Shown here piece after piece: positions 27,696 to 35,880 of a stretch of 64,000 nucleotides of DNA. The notes beneath the pieces were generated by a model. It did no database searches. It worked only from the letters and a program-made list of their open reading frames with translations, and was not told where the DNA came from. Position 1 is the stretch's first letter. Every line of letters starts with the position of its first letter. The translations under genes were made by a program, and so were the position numbers. The DNA comes from Legionella oakridgensis ATCC 33761 = DSM 21215 (GTDB lineage: Bacteria > Pseudomonadota > Gammaproteobacteria > Legionellales > Legionellaceae), in assembly GCF_000512355.1 (NCBI RefSeq), contig NZ_CP004006.1:1417001-1481000 (forward strand). Reading direction: 5' to 3'.

Positions 27696-28461
27696 TTAAG
27701 GATACATTCCATTAACTGCATCAATATCACCCTGACTTAGATGATTCCTTTGACCTATGGAAATGTTTTCTTGAAGAGGAATCATTGTTTTTTCACCATT
27801 TTTAGAAAATGCATAAGCAGAATAATGCATAATAGAATCATAATTATAAGGCCCATAATCTTCTCCATCAGTTAAGTGTTGAGTGAAGTTAAATGCGTGC
27901 CCATCTTTAATATTTTCCCAGACTACTTGAATGTATTGATCTTTATCGTGACGTGATTGCTCATGCCATAAGCCTAATGCATGGCCCAATTCGTGTACAA
28001 TGCTCATGGTATTGCAATGTGTGGATAATCTCACAGAGGCTGCTCCCCATATTTTTTGCCTACTTCTGACTCGCAGATAGTCCCTTCAGCGGGCTGAATC
28101 AAAAGGTAGTCTGGATACTGGTCAATATCATCAGAAGTAATCTCAATGAATTGAATATGAGTTTTTTCTTGCCAAAGAGCAATCGCTTCTTTGAATGCAA
28201 TTAAACTTGTTTTTGGTAGATTACTAGCAATTTTGAATGGTACTTTCCCTTCTGGCCAGCGAGTACCGCCTACGTTAGGAATAATAGATGCATGCAGGTT
28301 AGGTAAATTTTAAAATGATATCGTCTTCCACTACAGCATAACCATCTTGATTTACATAATAGATTTCACGAATTTTTCCTAAAGGATCAAGCATTGTGCT
28401 ATGTAAAGCTATTGCTTGAAAACACCAAAAACCAAATGGTAAAACATAGATTAATTTCATT
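27696..28461 (-). CDS. Astacin-family zinc metalloprotease (LegP-like), two frame breaks
   Basis: Joining three frame pieces gives an exported protease of about 255 residues: signal peptide (MKLIYVLPFGFWCFQAIA), propeptide-like stretch, a catalytic domain beginning near GGTRWPEGKVPFKI, the zinc site HELGHALGLWHEQ, the Met-turn region YDSIMHYS, and a closing LSQGDIDAVNGMYP. Breaks lie at T6 (28052-28057) and T4 (28308-28311), and one added base at each repairs the frame. Astacins are rare in bacteria. In L. pneumophila LegP is a member, described as a Dot/Icm substrate, and type II export is also possible given the signal peptide. Confidence 0.8.
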
Positions 28462-28550
28462 GCATTTTTTTAAAAGTAGGAAGATATTTTGTGCATAATA
28501 ATACTCCAGAATGCGTGCATGAAATCACTCCTATTTAAGATAATTAGTCT

Positions 28551-28724
28551 ATGAAGGTGATAAGCAAAAGATGGTATAGGCTTTATACAGACAATGAAGA
28601 AGGGGTAACATTTGGTTCAGCCCCTTTGCATACAGAGGGGTGGTCTTATCATAAGTTTTTTCAAGATTTTGTTTATCAAGATAGATATTATACTTATAGG
28701 TATAAGTCTAATAAAAAGGAATAA
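28551..28724 (+). CDS. Small hypothetical protein
   Basis: A possible 57-residue protein (MKVISKRWYRLYTDNEEG...), rich in Tyr, Lys and Phe. It ends two bases before the LOG gene. No family is recognised. It may be a leader gene or simply an open frame; translation depends on a weak upstream ribosome site. Confidence 0.3.
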   Translation: MKVISKRWYRLYTDNEEGVTFGSAPLHTEGWSYHKFFQDFVYQDRYYTYRYKSNKKE

Positions 28725-28726
28725 TC

Positions 28727-29284
28727 ATGCCAGCAATAAAAACAGTTGGTGTTTATTGTGGTGCCTCAAATCAGGCGGATGCTCCTTATAAAGAAGTTGC
28801 AGCACGAACAGGCGAGCTACTAGCCAAGTCCGGTTTTAATATTGTTTATGGGGGAGTGCGTTTGGGGCTTATGGGCATTCTCGCAGATCATGCCTTAGCC
28901 AATGGAGGCTATGTCACAGGGATTATTCCGGCATTACTCACCGAGCTTGAAGGGGCTCATCCTGCTTTATCAGATATTCAAATTGTCGATTCGATGCATA
29001 CGCGCAAACGTAAAATGTCTGAACTTGCAGACGCTTTTATTATTTTGCCAGGTGGATTTGGAACGTTAGATGAGCTGTTTGAAACCTTGACTTGGCGCCA
29101 ATTACAGTTGCATGATAAACCCATCATTATCATCAATACAATAGGATATTGGGATCCACTCAAAGCTCTCGTGCATAATGTCATCGAAGAAAAATTTGCT
29201 GCACCAGGCCACGCAAATCTTGTAAGTTTTGTCTTAACCATTGATGAAGCCATTGATGCTATAAGCAAAATTTCAAAAATTTAA
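28727..29284 (+). CDS. LOG family protein (nucleoside 5'-monophosphate phosphoribohydrolase type)
   Basis: A 185-residue Rossmann-fold protein of the LOG family, long mislabelled lysine decarboxylase. It has YGGVRLGLMG, the MHTRKRKM segment (residues 90-97) and PGGFGTLDE (108-116), which bind and cut nucleoside monophosphates in cytokinin-activating enzymes. In bacteria the role is usually nucleotide salvage. AAAAGGA precedes the ATG. It shares a direction and a close spacing with the cupin gene downstream. Confidence 0.88.
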   Translation: MPAIKTVGVYCGASNQADAPYKEVAARTGELLAKSGFNIVYGGVRLGLMGILADHALANGGYVTGIIPALLTELEGAHPALSDIQIVDSMHTRKRKMSELADAFIILPGGFGTLDELFETLTWRQLQLHDKPIIIINTIGYWDPLKALVHNVIEEKFAAPGHANLVSFVLTIDEAIDAISKISKI

Positions 29285-29335
29285 TCCATAAAATATCAAA
29301 AAATTTACTAAAAAATAATATAAGGAGAAAATAGG

Positions 29336-29725
29336 ATGTCTAATAAAGAGCTTGTTCGAATAAAAAAATTTGATGTTGTAGGACATGATGAGCGTGGCTT
29401 GACGGCTGAGTTTTCCCTTCCAAGAAAACAAGCTGAGTTTGTATTTCTTACTCGAAAAGAAAAATCCGTCTCTGGAAACACTTATCATGAAGGAAAAAAT
29501 ACCGCGACAAATCCGAAAGTGTTTGTCTTGCTATCAGGAGATATTACATTTTCTTATAGGAAAATCGGAACAACTGAGAAATATAGTGAATTTATTCAAG
29601 CTCCTGCTGTAATAGAAGTTTCTCCGCACGTTACTCATAAGGTAGAGGCTCTTTGTGATTTTATTTTATTGGAATGTAACTCAATAAAAGACATACAAAA
29701 TGACAGAATTAGAGAGGAAGTATAG
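29336..29725 (+). CDS. Cupin-like small protein
   Basis: A 129-residue protein predicted to form one small beta-barrel. It contains GNTYHEGKNTATNPKVFVLL with a single His, followed by GDITFSYRKIG and APAVIEVSPHVTHKVEAL. The pattern resembles WxcM/FdtA-type sugar isomerase or cupin domains, but the usual metal-binding set is incomplete. It has AAGGAG upstream and follows LOG by 52 bp. Function unknown. Confidence 0.55.
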   Translation: MSNKELVRIKKFDVVGHDERGLTAEFSLPRKQAEFVFLTRKEKSVSGNTYHEGKNTATNPKVFVLLSGDITFSYRKIGTTEKYSEFIQAPAVIEVSPHVTHKVEALCDFILLECNSIKDIQNDRIREEV

Positions 29726-29744
29726 AGTATATTTACGTCAAACA

Positions 29745-31150
29745 TCATCCCGTTGCATTTAATTGATTTACAACGTCTACTTCAAAGGCATCCAGTTTTT
29801 GGCCGGAATCTGTTTTCGCAAATATGCCTAATTTACCATCACTGAATCCCAGTGTCAGAAAAGCAGCAATATCAATCAAAAACTTTTTAATGGCACCAAT
29901 CCATTCCCGATGTTTATGCAGGATTTTACTTGCATTTCTAATGGCCATTTTACAATCGTCATATAGATTTTCTTTGAACGGTTGCTCTGCTCTAGCATGC
30001 AAAAACTTGTTCATGGCAGCTACCAAAGCTTCACAAAACACGGTTGTTGTCTGTGTGGCTTTTTCGTAGTCAGGATTTTTTTTGCTTTTTCCATCATTTC
30101 ATCGTTTTTTGCGATAAAAATTACAAGATGCTTATCAAACTTCATTTCAGAAAGAAAAAGTAAACGATCAATTTGCTCCTGTTTTTTAGCGATGACCTCT
30201 TGCAGTGCTTGCGGTGGCTTTTTTAAATTTAAAACAGTGTAGGCGTCTTTTAAGGGACGAGAATCCCTTATTTTTTTAATTGCAGCAATAATGCTGAATG
30301 GATTTCCTGTAAAGACTGAGAAGGATCAAAATCGACATTAAGATGATCAATCTTCTTGATTGCTTGCGCAATCGTATTTTGAGCCTGCGCTGCTAGTTTT
30401 TCTTTATAATGAGGGTCTTCTGGATATCCTTTGCTTTTATTTACCCGGGTTCTATAGCGTTGTTGTTTATATTGAATGGCACCTGCTATTGTGCCATCGG
30501 CAGTTGTAACGTAATGCGATGCAGCATATTCTCTTAAGGTTTGTCCTTTTTTATTGATGATTAGGTGTTCATACTCGGGATGTTTTGTTAGATATTTTCC
30601 TATGAATGATACTGATTGCACATTTTTTACTAAGACTGGAGGTAAATCAAAGGGATCTACATGAAGTCTTGCTTTATGCTTTGGATCTTGTTTTTTACTT
30701 GTGCAAGTTGCGCATGTAGATCAACTATTTTAGACATATGAAATGCCTGATCAATACAAAAGATGCTACAACTGGAACTATCTTTTTGTAATTCTCCCAT
30801 GGAAGTAATGACTTTAATCTTTTTCCCTTTGCTATAGTTTAAGAGCGGTTTTAAATTATGTTCATGACCAATGGCATCAAGAAAAAAATGCTTAATCGAC
30901 CTGTTTTGTCTCGTTGTATGTCCATGACCGACCAATGCTCCCCGCTAGCAATTTTGAATATCAATTGCGTACGCTTTTGGCCATTTTTGCTGAGATTATC
31001 TAAAAAATCAGACAATGAGCAAGGATCATTACCTACAATAACATGACAATTAATATCGCGTTTTTCTTTTTTATCAGCAATCAGTAGTTCGATATCTGCT
31101 TTAGACGCACGATAGCGAAATAGCTCAGCCTCTTCTTTTGCAGGAATCAT
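29745..31150 (-). CDS. YopJ-family acetyltransferase-like effector, four frame breaks
   Basis: Four pieces join into one protein of about 469 residues. Near the N-terminus lies a YopJ-type triad: H72 in ASGEHWSVMDI, an acidic D92 in SIFFLDAIG, and C128 in ELQKDSSSCSIFCIDQAFHM. Spacing H-acid-C is 20 and 36 residues, near that of YopJ (about 19 and 44). YopJ enzymes acetylate Ser/Thr/Lys of host kinases. The remaining 330 residues are polar and helical. Breaks are at 30882-30888, 30691-30696, 30271-30277 and 30076-30083, each fixed by one base. Candidate type IV effector; family assignment is by motif reading only. Confidence 0.68.
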
Positions 31151-31314
31151 TTAAAATGCCTCTTAATGATGCAAAAAATGACATTTTGAATCATATATAA
31201 TATAATGGAACAATTTTAACACAAATTTAATGTCAAGTCGCGTTTTTAGGGCTGCGTTTGAAAGATGGATTTCCGTGCCCTGCACGAAAAATATAATCAA
31301 AGTATAATTTTTCC

Positions 31315-32199
31315 CTATCCCCTGCTTTCATTCCTTGAATTTGATGAATGGTTTTTTGAAGAGAAATAATCATTTAATAGTTTCATTGTGATTGGCTTTA
31401 AAAGTTGACTGCCAAAGGTTTTGTCTGTAGATTTTGGCGCAGTTTTATCAGTCAAATTGCTTACAAAAATATATCGTTGGGAACCCTGCTCAACAAAGCC
31501 CACAAACCAGCCATCACGTAACGCACTTGGATTTACTTCCCTTTCATTCTGTCCATGCCGCCCAGAACCCGTTTTACCATAATAGTCAGCCCCATTATCA
31601 AGTTTTCCAAGATATAAGTTTGTTTTAGTATTTTCTATGGCTTCCTTGGTCACTGGCAATTCATAACTCAACATGGCTTTTAAGAAATTAAGCTGCTCCA
31701 TGGCTGATATCTTTAAACTACTTGATAACCAGGCATATCTCAGTCCATTGTTTTTACCGGGATCGCCACTAAAATCCTGGTTGCCATAATCAAAGCCTGC
31801 CAAATAATGTTTGGTACGTGCATAACCTAATTGTGGAGTGATTTGTTGTGAAACCCAAACCACAGAATATTTAAGCCAGCTTCCGGGCGTTTGATCCTGC
31901 TCATGCTCTGCTAAAACCCCCTGCTCTCCCTGCCATTTAAACACGGTATTTTGATTGATGATGCCCTGATTAAATGCCATCAGCGACAAAGGAATTTTAA
32001 ACGTAGAATCTGGGGCAATGCGCTCGCTACAACGATGATTTGGATTATATTGACTAACGATCTTGTGCTCATTCATATTATAAAGAATGAAACAAGCATC
32101 ATAGTTTTTAAATAACTGGGAGTACTCTTGTGATGTGATCGCATAAGCAGCTGTGTTTATACTGATAGTCAATAAAGCAAGAGCAAACAATTTATGCAT
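31315..32199 (-). CDS. Class D beta-lactamase (OXA type)
   Basis: A periplasmic serine beta-lactamase of 294 residues. It has a signal peptide (MHKLFALALLTISINTAAYA), the acylation motif S65-T-F-K68, S112-V-V114, Y138-G-N140, W157 and K209-T-G211, the complete class D set. It resembles chromosomal OXA-29-like enzymes of Legionella. The start overlaps the preceding GGCT-like gene by eight bases (ATGCATAA), so translation is probably coupled. No integron or IS abuts it, so it is likely intrinsic. The hydrolysis spectrum cannot be told from sequence reading. Confidence 0.93.
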   Translation of the reverse strand: MHKLFALALLTISINTAAYAITSQEYSQLFKNYDACFILYNMNEHKIVSQYNPNHRCSERIAPDSTFKIPLSLMAFNQGIINQNTVFKWQGEQGVLAEHEQDQTPGSWLKYSVVWVSQQITPQLGYARTKHYLAGFDYGNQDFSGDPGKNNGLRYAWLSSSLKISAMEQLNFLKAMLSYELPVTKEAIENTKTNLYLGKLDNGADYYGKTGSGRHGQNEREVNPSALRDGWFVGFVEQGSQRYIFVSNLTDKTAPKSTDKTFGSQLLKPITMKLLNDYFSSKNHSSNSRNESRG

Positions 32200-32557
32200 T
32201 TATACTTCCTTCTTGTCTTGCATCCACGTAAACCCAGGCTTTAACTCCTGATGCCAGTTGGACTTGAATGCGTTTATAATCTTTGCCCTCATAAGCATCT
32301 GCTTGTTCTAACTCATTCAAACTTATGTCAAATACCATGCCACAGACTTCATCAGACAATAACCCTGTGTAAGAAACAATGGGATATACTTTTTCTTCGC
32401 TTGCAGCAATCATATTCGCATCGGTAATTTCAACGCTGGACAACTTAAATCCTGATAAACGGTCTACTTGGCCTACCAATTTACGTCCAAAATTAGCAAA
32501 CTGGACGGTCTCATATTGCAGTGTGCCATAAGAAAATAATTTTTCAGTATGATTCAT
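32192..32557 (-). CDS. Gamma-glutamylcyclotransferase-like (AIG2/GGCT fold) protein
   Basis: A 121-residue protein with the GGCT signature FSYGTLQ near the N-terminus, the LSGFKL strand, and LEQADAYEGKDYKRIQV with the likely catalytic Glu in DAYEG. The fold releases 5-oxoproline from gamma-glutamyl peptides or amines. It is translationally coupled to the OXA beta-lactamase. The link between the two activities is not known. Confidence 0.8.
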   Translation of the reverse strand: MNHTEKLFSYGTLQYETVQFANFGRKLVGQVDRLSGFKLSSVEITDANMIAASEEKVYPIVSYTGLLSDEVCGMVFDISLNELEQADAYEGKDYKRIQVQLASGVKAWVYVDARQEGSINA

Positions 32558-32573
32558 AAATCACCTTATTACA

Positions 32574-32915
32574 CTAAAGTTTGAAGGCAGCGCCAACCCC
32601 ATAAGGAATATGACGCTCATGAAATACATTGGATAGTTCTGCCTGGGTTTTCCTGCCAGTACAATGCCCGGTAATCACATAGTCAGGGTTTATTATCTTT
32701 AAATCCACCAACGTTGAATGAACGCGGTTAACAAACTCCTCACCTGCCAAATGAAACCCACCTATGAGACAGTGAATTAAGAAGATTCATGGCCTATCTG
32801 GTCGATATTGTGATTCATTCCAATGAATGCCTGTCGAGCTTTTGGTAAACGGATCAGAGACATTATCCATTAAAACAAACAGTTCCAACGCATCTATTTC
32901 TTGCAATGCATACAT
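32574..32915 (-). pseudogene. MBL-fold metallo-hydrolase remnant with internal deletion
   Basis: The 5' end encodes MYALQEIDALELFVLMDNVS, the usual start of a metallo-beta-lactamase-fold family related to dihydropterin-phosphate hydrolases. After an in-frame TGA the sequence jumps to the family's C-terminus (CLIGGFHLAGEEF, DYVITGHCTG, IPYGVGAAFKL). The middle, including the metal-binding HxHxDH region, is missing. Unlike the homopolymer breaks elsewhere, a whole segment is gone, so this is a true pseudogene. Confidence 0.75.
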
Positions 32916-32965
32916 ACAATAACAGCCTTAAACGTTAACCCACCCGCGTCTATTTTTTAGATAAA

Positions 32966-33592
32966 CTAAGAATTTACTATCAATGTTTTATCCAGTAAAT
33001 CAACTTTTAATTGCTGATACAAGGCTAAAAAGGTTTTACTGAATGCAAAACGCGGATATTTTACTTTTTCCAGATCGGCGATTGTAATATTAAATGGAAT
33101 ATAAGACTGCTTTGCTTTAAGTCGCTGAAAGATAGGGCAAATGGCATCGGCAGCTTTTGCAATTTTTGCTTCAAGACTTTCACCCTGCTCAAATTCATGC
33201 CATAACTCCCGCAAATGTTGCCCAAATGGCGGATAAATATCAGCAAGCCTTTCCAATGCTTCCGCTTCAATTTTTTCTTTTTCTTGCCGTGCTTTCGTAT
33301 CAAAAGCAATGACATCCCCAGCGTAAATTTCCACAACATCGTGAATGAGTGACAACTTAATGGCTTTTAATTCATTAATGTCAGCAAACTCTTTTTTAAG
33401 TTCCCCCATAAGCATCATCGTGATCATGCTGACTGACCACGAATGTTCAGCAGTACTTTCTTTTCTATCAGAATGAGTTGTTGTATTTCGAAAAACAAGT
33501 TTAAGCTTGTTTAACTCTAAAATAAGTTGATATATATCTTGGATAGGTTGCATGGTATCGGCCAATAAACGAATGTTCCTATCATAACTCAT
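32966..33592 (-). CDS. HD-domain hydrolase (HDDC2/YfbR-like 5'-nucleotidase)
   Basis: A 208-residue HD_3 family phosphohydrolase. Metal-binding residues appear in STAEHSWSVS, LSLIHDVVEIYAGD and KIAKAADAICP, in the order seen in YfbR and HDDC2, which dephosphorylate deoxynucleoside 5'-monophosphates. It lies 12 bp after the ankyrin-protein locus on the same strand order, but the two functions look unrelated. The exact substrate is inferred. Confidence 0.83.
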   Translation of the reverse strand: MSYDRNIRLLADTMQPIQDIYQLILELNKLKLVFRNTTTHSDRKESTAEHSWSVSMITMMLMGELKKEFADINELKAIKLSLIHDVVEIYAGDVIAFDTKARQEKEKIEAEALERLADIYPPFGQHLRELWHEFEQGESLEAKIAKAADAICPIFQRLKAKQSYIPFNITIADLEKVKYPRFAFSKTFLALYQQLKVDLLDKTLIVNS

Positions 33593-33604
33593 TCCAGGTC
33601 AGCC

Positions 33605-35626
33605 TCAAAACCCAGGCCTACTATCATGATGGGGAGATTCTGATTCTTGTGTTTTTGTTTCAAAAGTCATTGCCTTGAACAATACTTCGGAATGCGGGAT
33701 TGGGACTCCTAATTCTTGTTGTACAAAGCCTGAAGTTTTCAAAGCAGTGGTTGCTGTCTGCCTATCCCCTTGCGCCAGAGTCAGTGATATTTTTGCGGTG
33801 GTTGACCCAGGCATAAGCTCTTCTTCTGGTAAAGAAGCACATTTCATGATGGATACCATAGCATTTTTAATTCTATTAAATCCATCCGCTATGTAATGCA
33901 CACATGACCAAAACCATTGACTTAATTTATTAATAAGATTGGACCAAATTCGTTGAATACCGTTCGGTGGGAAAATGATTTGAGATTCGAAATCTGGAAT
34001 ATTGGCACGCTCTGTTGGAGTAAGCGTCTGGAAGGCGCTGGTTACAGAAGCAAGTATTTTTTTCTGTAAAGATTCTTCACCATAAAGCCTGGCATAATCA
34101 AATGCATTTAAACCATACGCTGTTCTCTCAAATGCTTTTGTCACCAGTTCTTTTGGGCGTATGGCCATTTGTGATAACACCCATTCAACCATCTCCTCGT
34201 TACCATGACGAATCGCCAAATGAAGCGCATTAAATCCAGCACCATCCTTAAAAAACAATCGTTCTGGTTCTTTAGCCATGGCTTGCACATTATGCAAAGC
34301 ACCATTGTAGAATGCGTTTTTTAATAAAGTCAGCCAAGTTTCCGCCCTATAGCTATAGAACTCTTGCTCCAGCTTTTGCAGTAATATGAGTGCTGAGTTC
34401 CCTTTGGCACTCATGGCCGCGTTTAAAGCAAGCAGAAACTCGAGACGTCCGACGGCATGTTCATTCAGTTTACTCACTATTTCATAAACAAGATCATCCC
34501 TATCAGCATTTACCGCTTTTTCTAAGGCTTTGAGCAGTTGCTCCTGGCCTAGCTCATCATCCAAATCCTCAGGAAGAAAATATTGCAAACAAGTTAGAGT
34601 CGCGTTTTGATACAATAGATATTCGAAAAACGGATTGTTAATGAGCGCCCATTGCTCCTCTGCAGTAAACCTGCTTAATTGCGAAACAACCACATCTGCA
34701 TCATTCACTTGTATGGCCAGAATGAGGCGCTCTATACGCTCATCCTCAAACTCGTTCGGGGGCGGTATGTTATCTGCGTTTATTCTTGCGCACTCTAATA
34801 ATGATTTCCCTTCCCCATCCTTAATTAAAAAATGCAGTGATTGCACAGGGATGGTCGCGTCTAGTTCAACCAATGCTTTGCTTAATTCAATGTTTTCTTC
34901 GCCAATAACCTGAATGCCTGCTATTAAAAATCCTTGAGATTTATAAAAATCCGCAACTTCGAATAACTTATTCGTTAATTCATCGACAGAAAGTCCAGAT
35001 AATTGACCCGTAGGATTATCCGCACTCAATAAATTCAAATCAAAGAGAGTCCAGGTTTTATGTGCTTGATCATAATGAAAGCCAACACCATGGCCATTCG
35101 CATTCAACATGAGAGGATATGGTTTGCCCGATTCTTGCGCTTTCTCCAAAATGGGCGTTAACCTGATTAAATAATCATTTAAGGTTGCTGGAGCAAACGC
35201 CCGCGTAACCCCATGGATTCGAGTCACTGCAGGATTTCGTTCGCCGCTAAAATCAGAAAAAAGTTTCAGTTTGGCTGCCATATCCATTTGACTTATTGCA
35301 ACCTCCCCAACCAGACTAATGTCGGAATGAGACGTTAGCAGCATTTTCTGCATTTGAAAAAATGCTTCTATCTCAAGCAGTTGGTATTCTTTCTCAGTGA
35401 TTGGCATACCATTTTTTACCTTGGTACGTACTGCCGTAATGCCTTCAATCAGTGCTGTAGGTGAATGAAAGTAGGTACTTAAGGTAATAAGTCGAGCCTC
35501 AAAAGAGGATAAATCACGAGCAAACATGGCATTCATCCACATCCCCACTCCGCCATAACAAAGCCCATGGGGAGCCGAAGCTGAAAACATTTCGGCCATC
35601 TTGCCTAAGATAGTATGAGAAAACAT
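33605..35626 (-). CDS. Ankyrin-repeat protein with papain-like cysteine protease head, candidate effector
   Basis: A 673-residue protein from the ATG at 35626 (AAGG upstream; the frame is open 27 codons further). The head contains C23 in PHGLCYGGVGMWM, H179 in NANGHGVGFHYD and D196 in TWTLFDLN, the Cys-His-Asp order and context of YopT/papain-like proteases. The middle is helical. Ankyrin units follow near residues 480-545 (FNALHLAIRHGNEEMVEWVL, GLNAFDYARLYGEE). The C-terminus is Glu/Ser-rich, as in Dot/Icm substrates. No signal peptide. Protease activity is inferred from motifs. Ankyrin proteins of this type are common Legionella effectors. Confidence 0.75.
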   Translation of the reverse strand: MFSHTILGKMAEMFSASAPHGLCYGGVGMWMNAMFARDLSSFEARLITLSTYFHSPTALIEGITAVRTKVKNGMPITEKEYQLLEIEAFFQMQKMLLTSHSDISLVGEVAISQMDMAAKLKLFSDFSGERNPAVTRIHGVTRAFAPATLNDYLIRLTPILEKAQESGKPYPLMLNANGHGVGFHYDQAHKTWTLFDLNLLSADNPTGQLSGLSVDELTNKLFEVADFYKSQGFLIAGIQVIGEENIELSKALVELDATIPVQSLHFLIKDGEGKSLLECARINADNIPPPNEFEDERIERLILAIQVNDADVVVSQLSRFTAEEQWALINNPFFEYLLYQNATLTCLQYFLPEDLDDELGQEQLLKALEKAVNADRDDLVYEIVSKLNEHAVGRLEFLLALNAAMSAKGNSALILLQKLEQEFYSYRAETWLTLLKNAFYNGALHNVQAMAKEPERLFFKDGAGFNALHLAIRHGNEEMVEWVLSQMAIRPKELVTKAFERTAYGLNAFDYARLYGEESLQKKILASVTSAFQTLTPTERANIPDFESQIIFPPNGIQRIWSNLINKLSQWFWSCVHYIADGFNRIKNAMVSIMKCASLPEEELMPGSTTAKISLTLAQGDRQTATTALKTSGFVQQELGVPIPHSEVLFKAMTFETKTQESESPHHDSRPGF

Positions 35627-35697
35627 AAGACTATTTACCTTACAAAAGTGTTTACATATTATACACCAAATGGATCGTTTTATGGAAAAAAAGCATC

Positions 35698-35720
35698 TTA
35701 TCCACAAAATCTGTGGATAA
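35698..35720. repeat. DnaA-box palindrome, copy 1
   Basis: Two inverted TTATCCACA boxes (consensus DnaA site TTATNCACA) separated by AAATC. The same 23-bp sequence occurs at 61850-61872. It lies just upstream of the ankyrin-protein gene. Confidence 0.7.
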
Positions 35721-35753
35721 GTCTGTGTTTAGACGGTTGAATACCTTATAAAC

Positions 35754-35819
35754 ATAGGTTGTTCAAGAAGTGCATCGTTAATGCACACGATGAACCACTA
35801 AATAAACAACCTGTTTTTT
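35754..35819 (+). terminator. Branched hairpin with T6 tail on the plus strand
   Basis: AGGTTGTT and AACAACCT form an outer stem around an inner GTGCAT/ATGCAC hairpin, followed by GTTTTTT. This looks like a rho-independent terminator read on the plus strand, but no plus-strand gene lies upstream. It may end a small RNA or act on leftward transcripts from 35881. Confidence 0.5.
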
Positions 35820-35880
35820 AAAGCCTGTGCTATGCAATTCAAACCACATTAATAAACCATAGATTGAATACTCTGCCTGT

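Noticed and set aside
28551..28724. Small frame as an antitoxin or leader peptide controlling LOG
   Set aside because: Position is suggestive, but there is no attenuator hairpin, codon pattern or toxin partner to support it.
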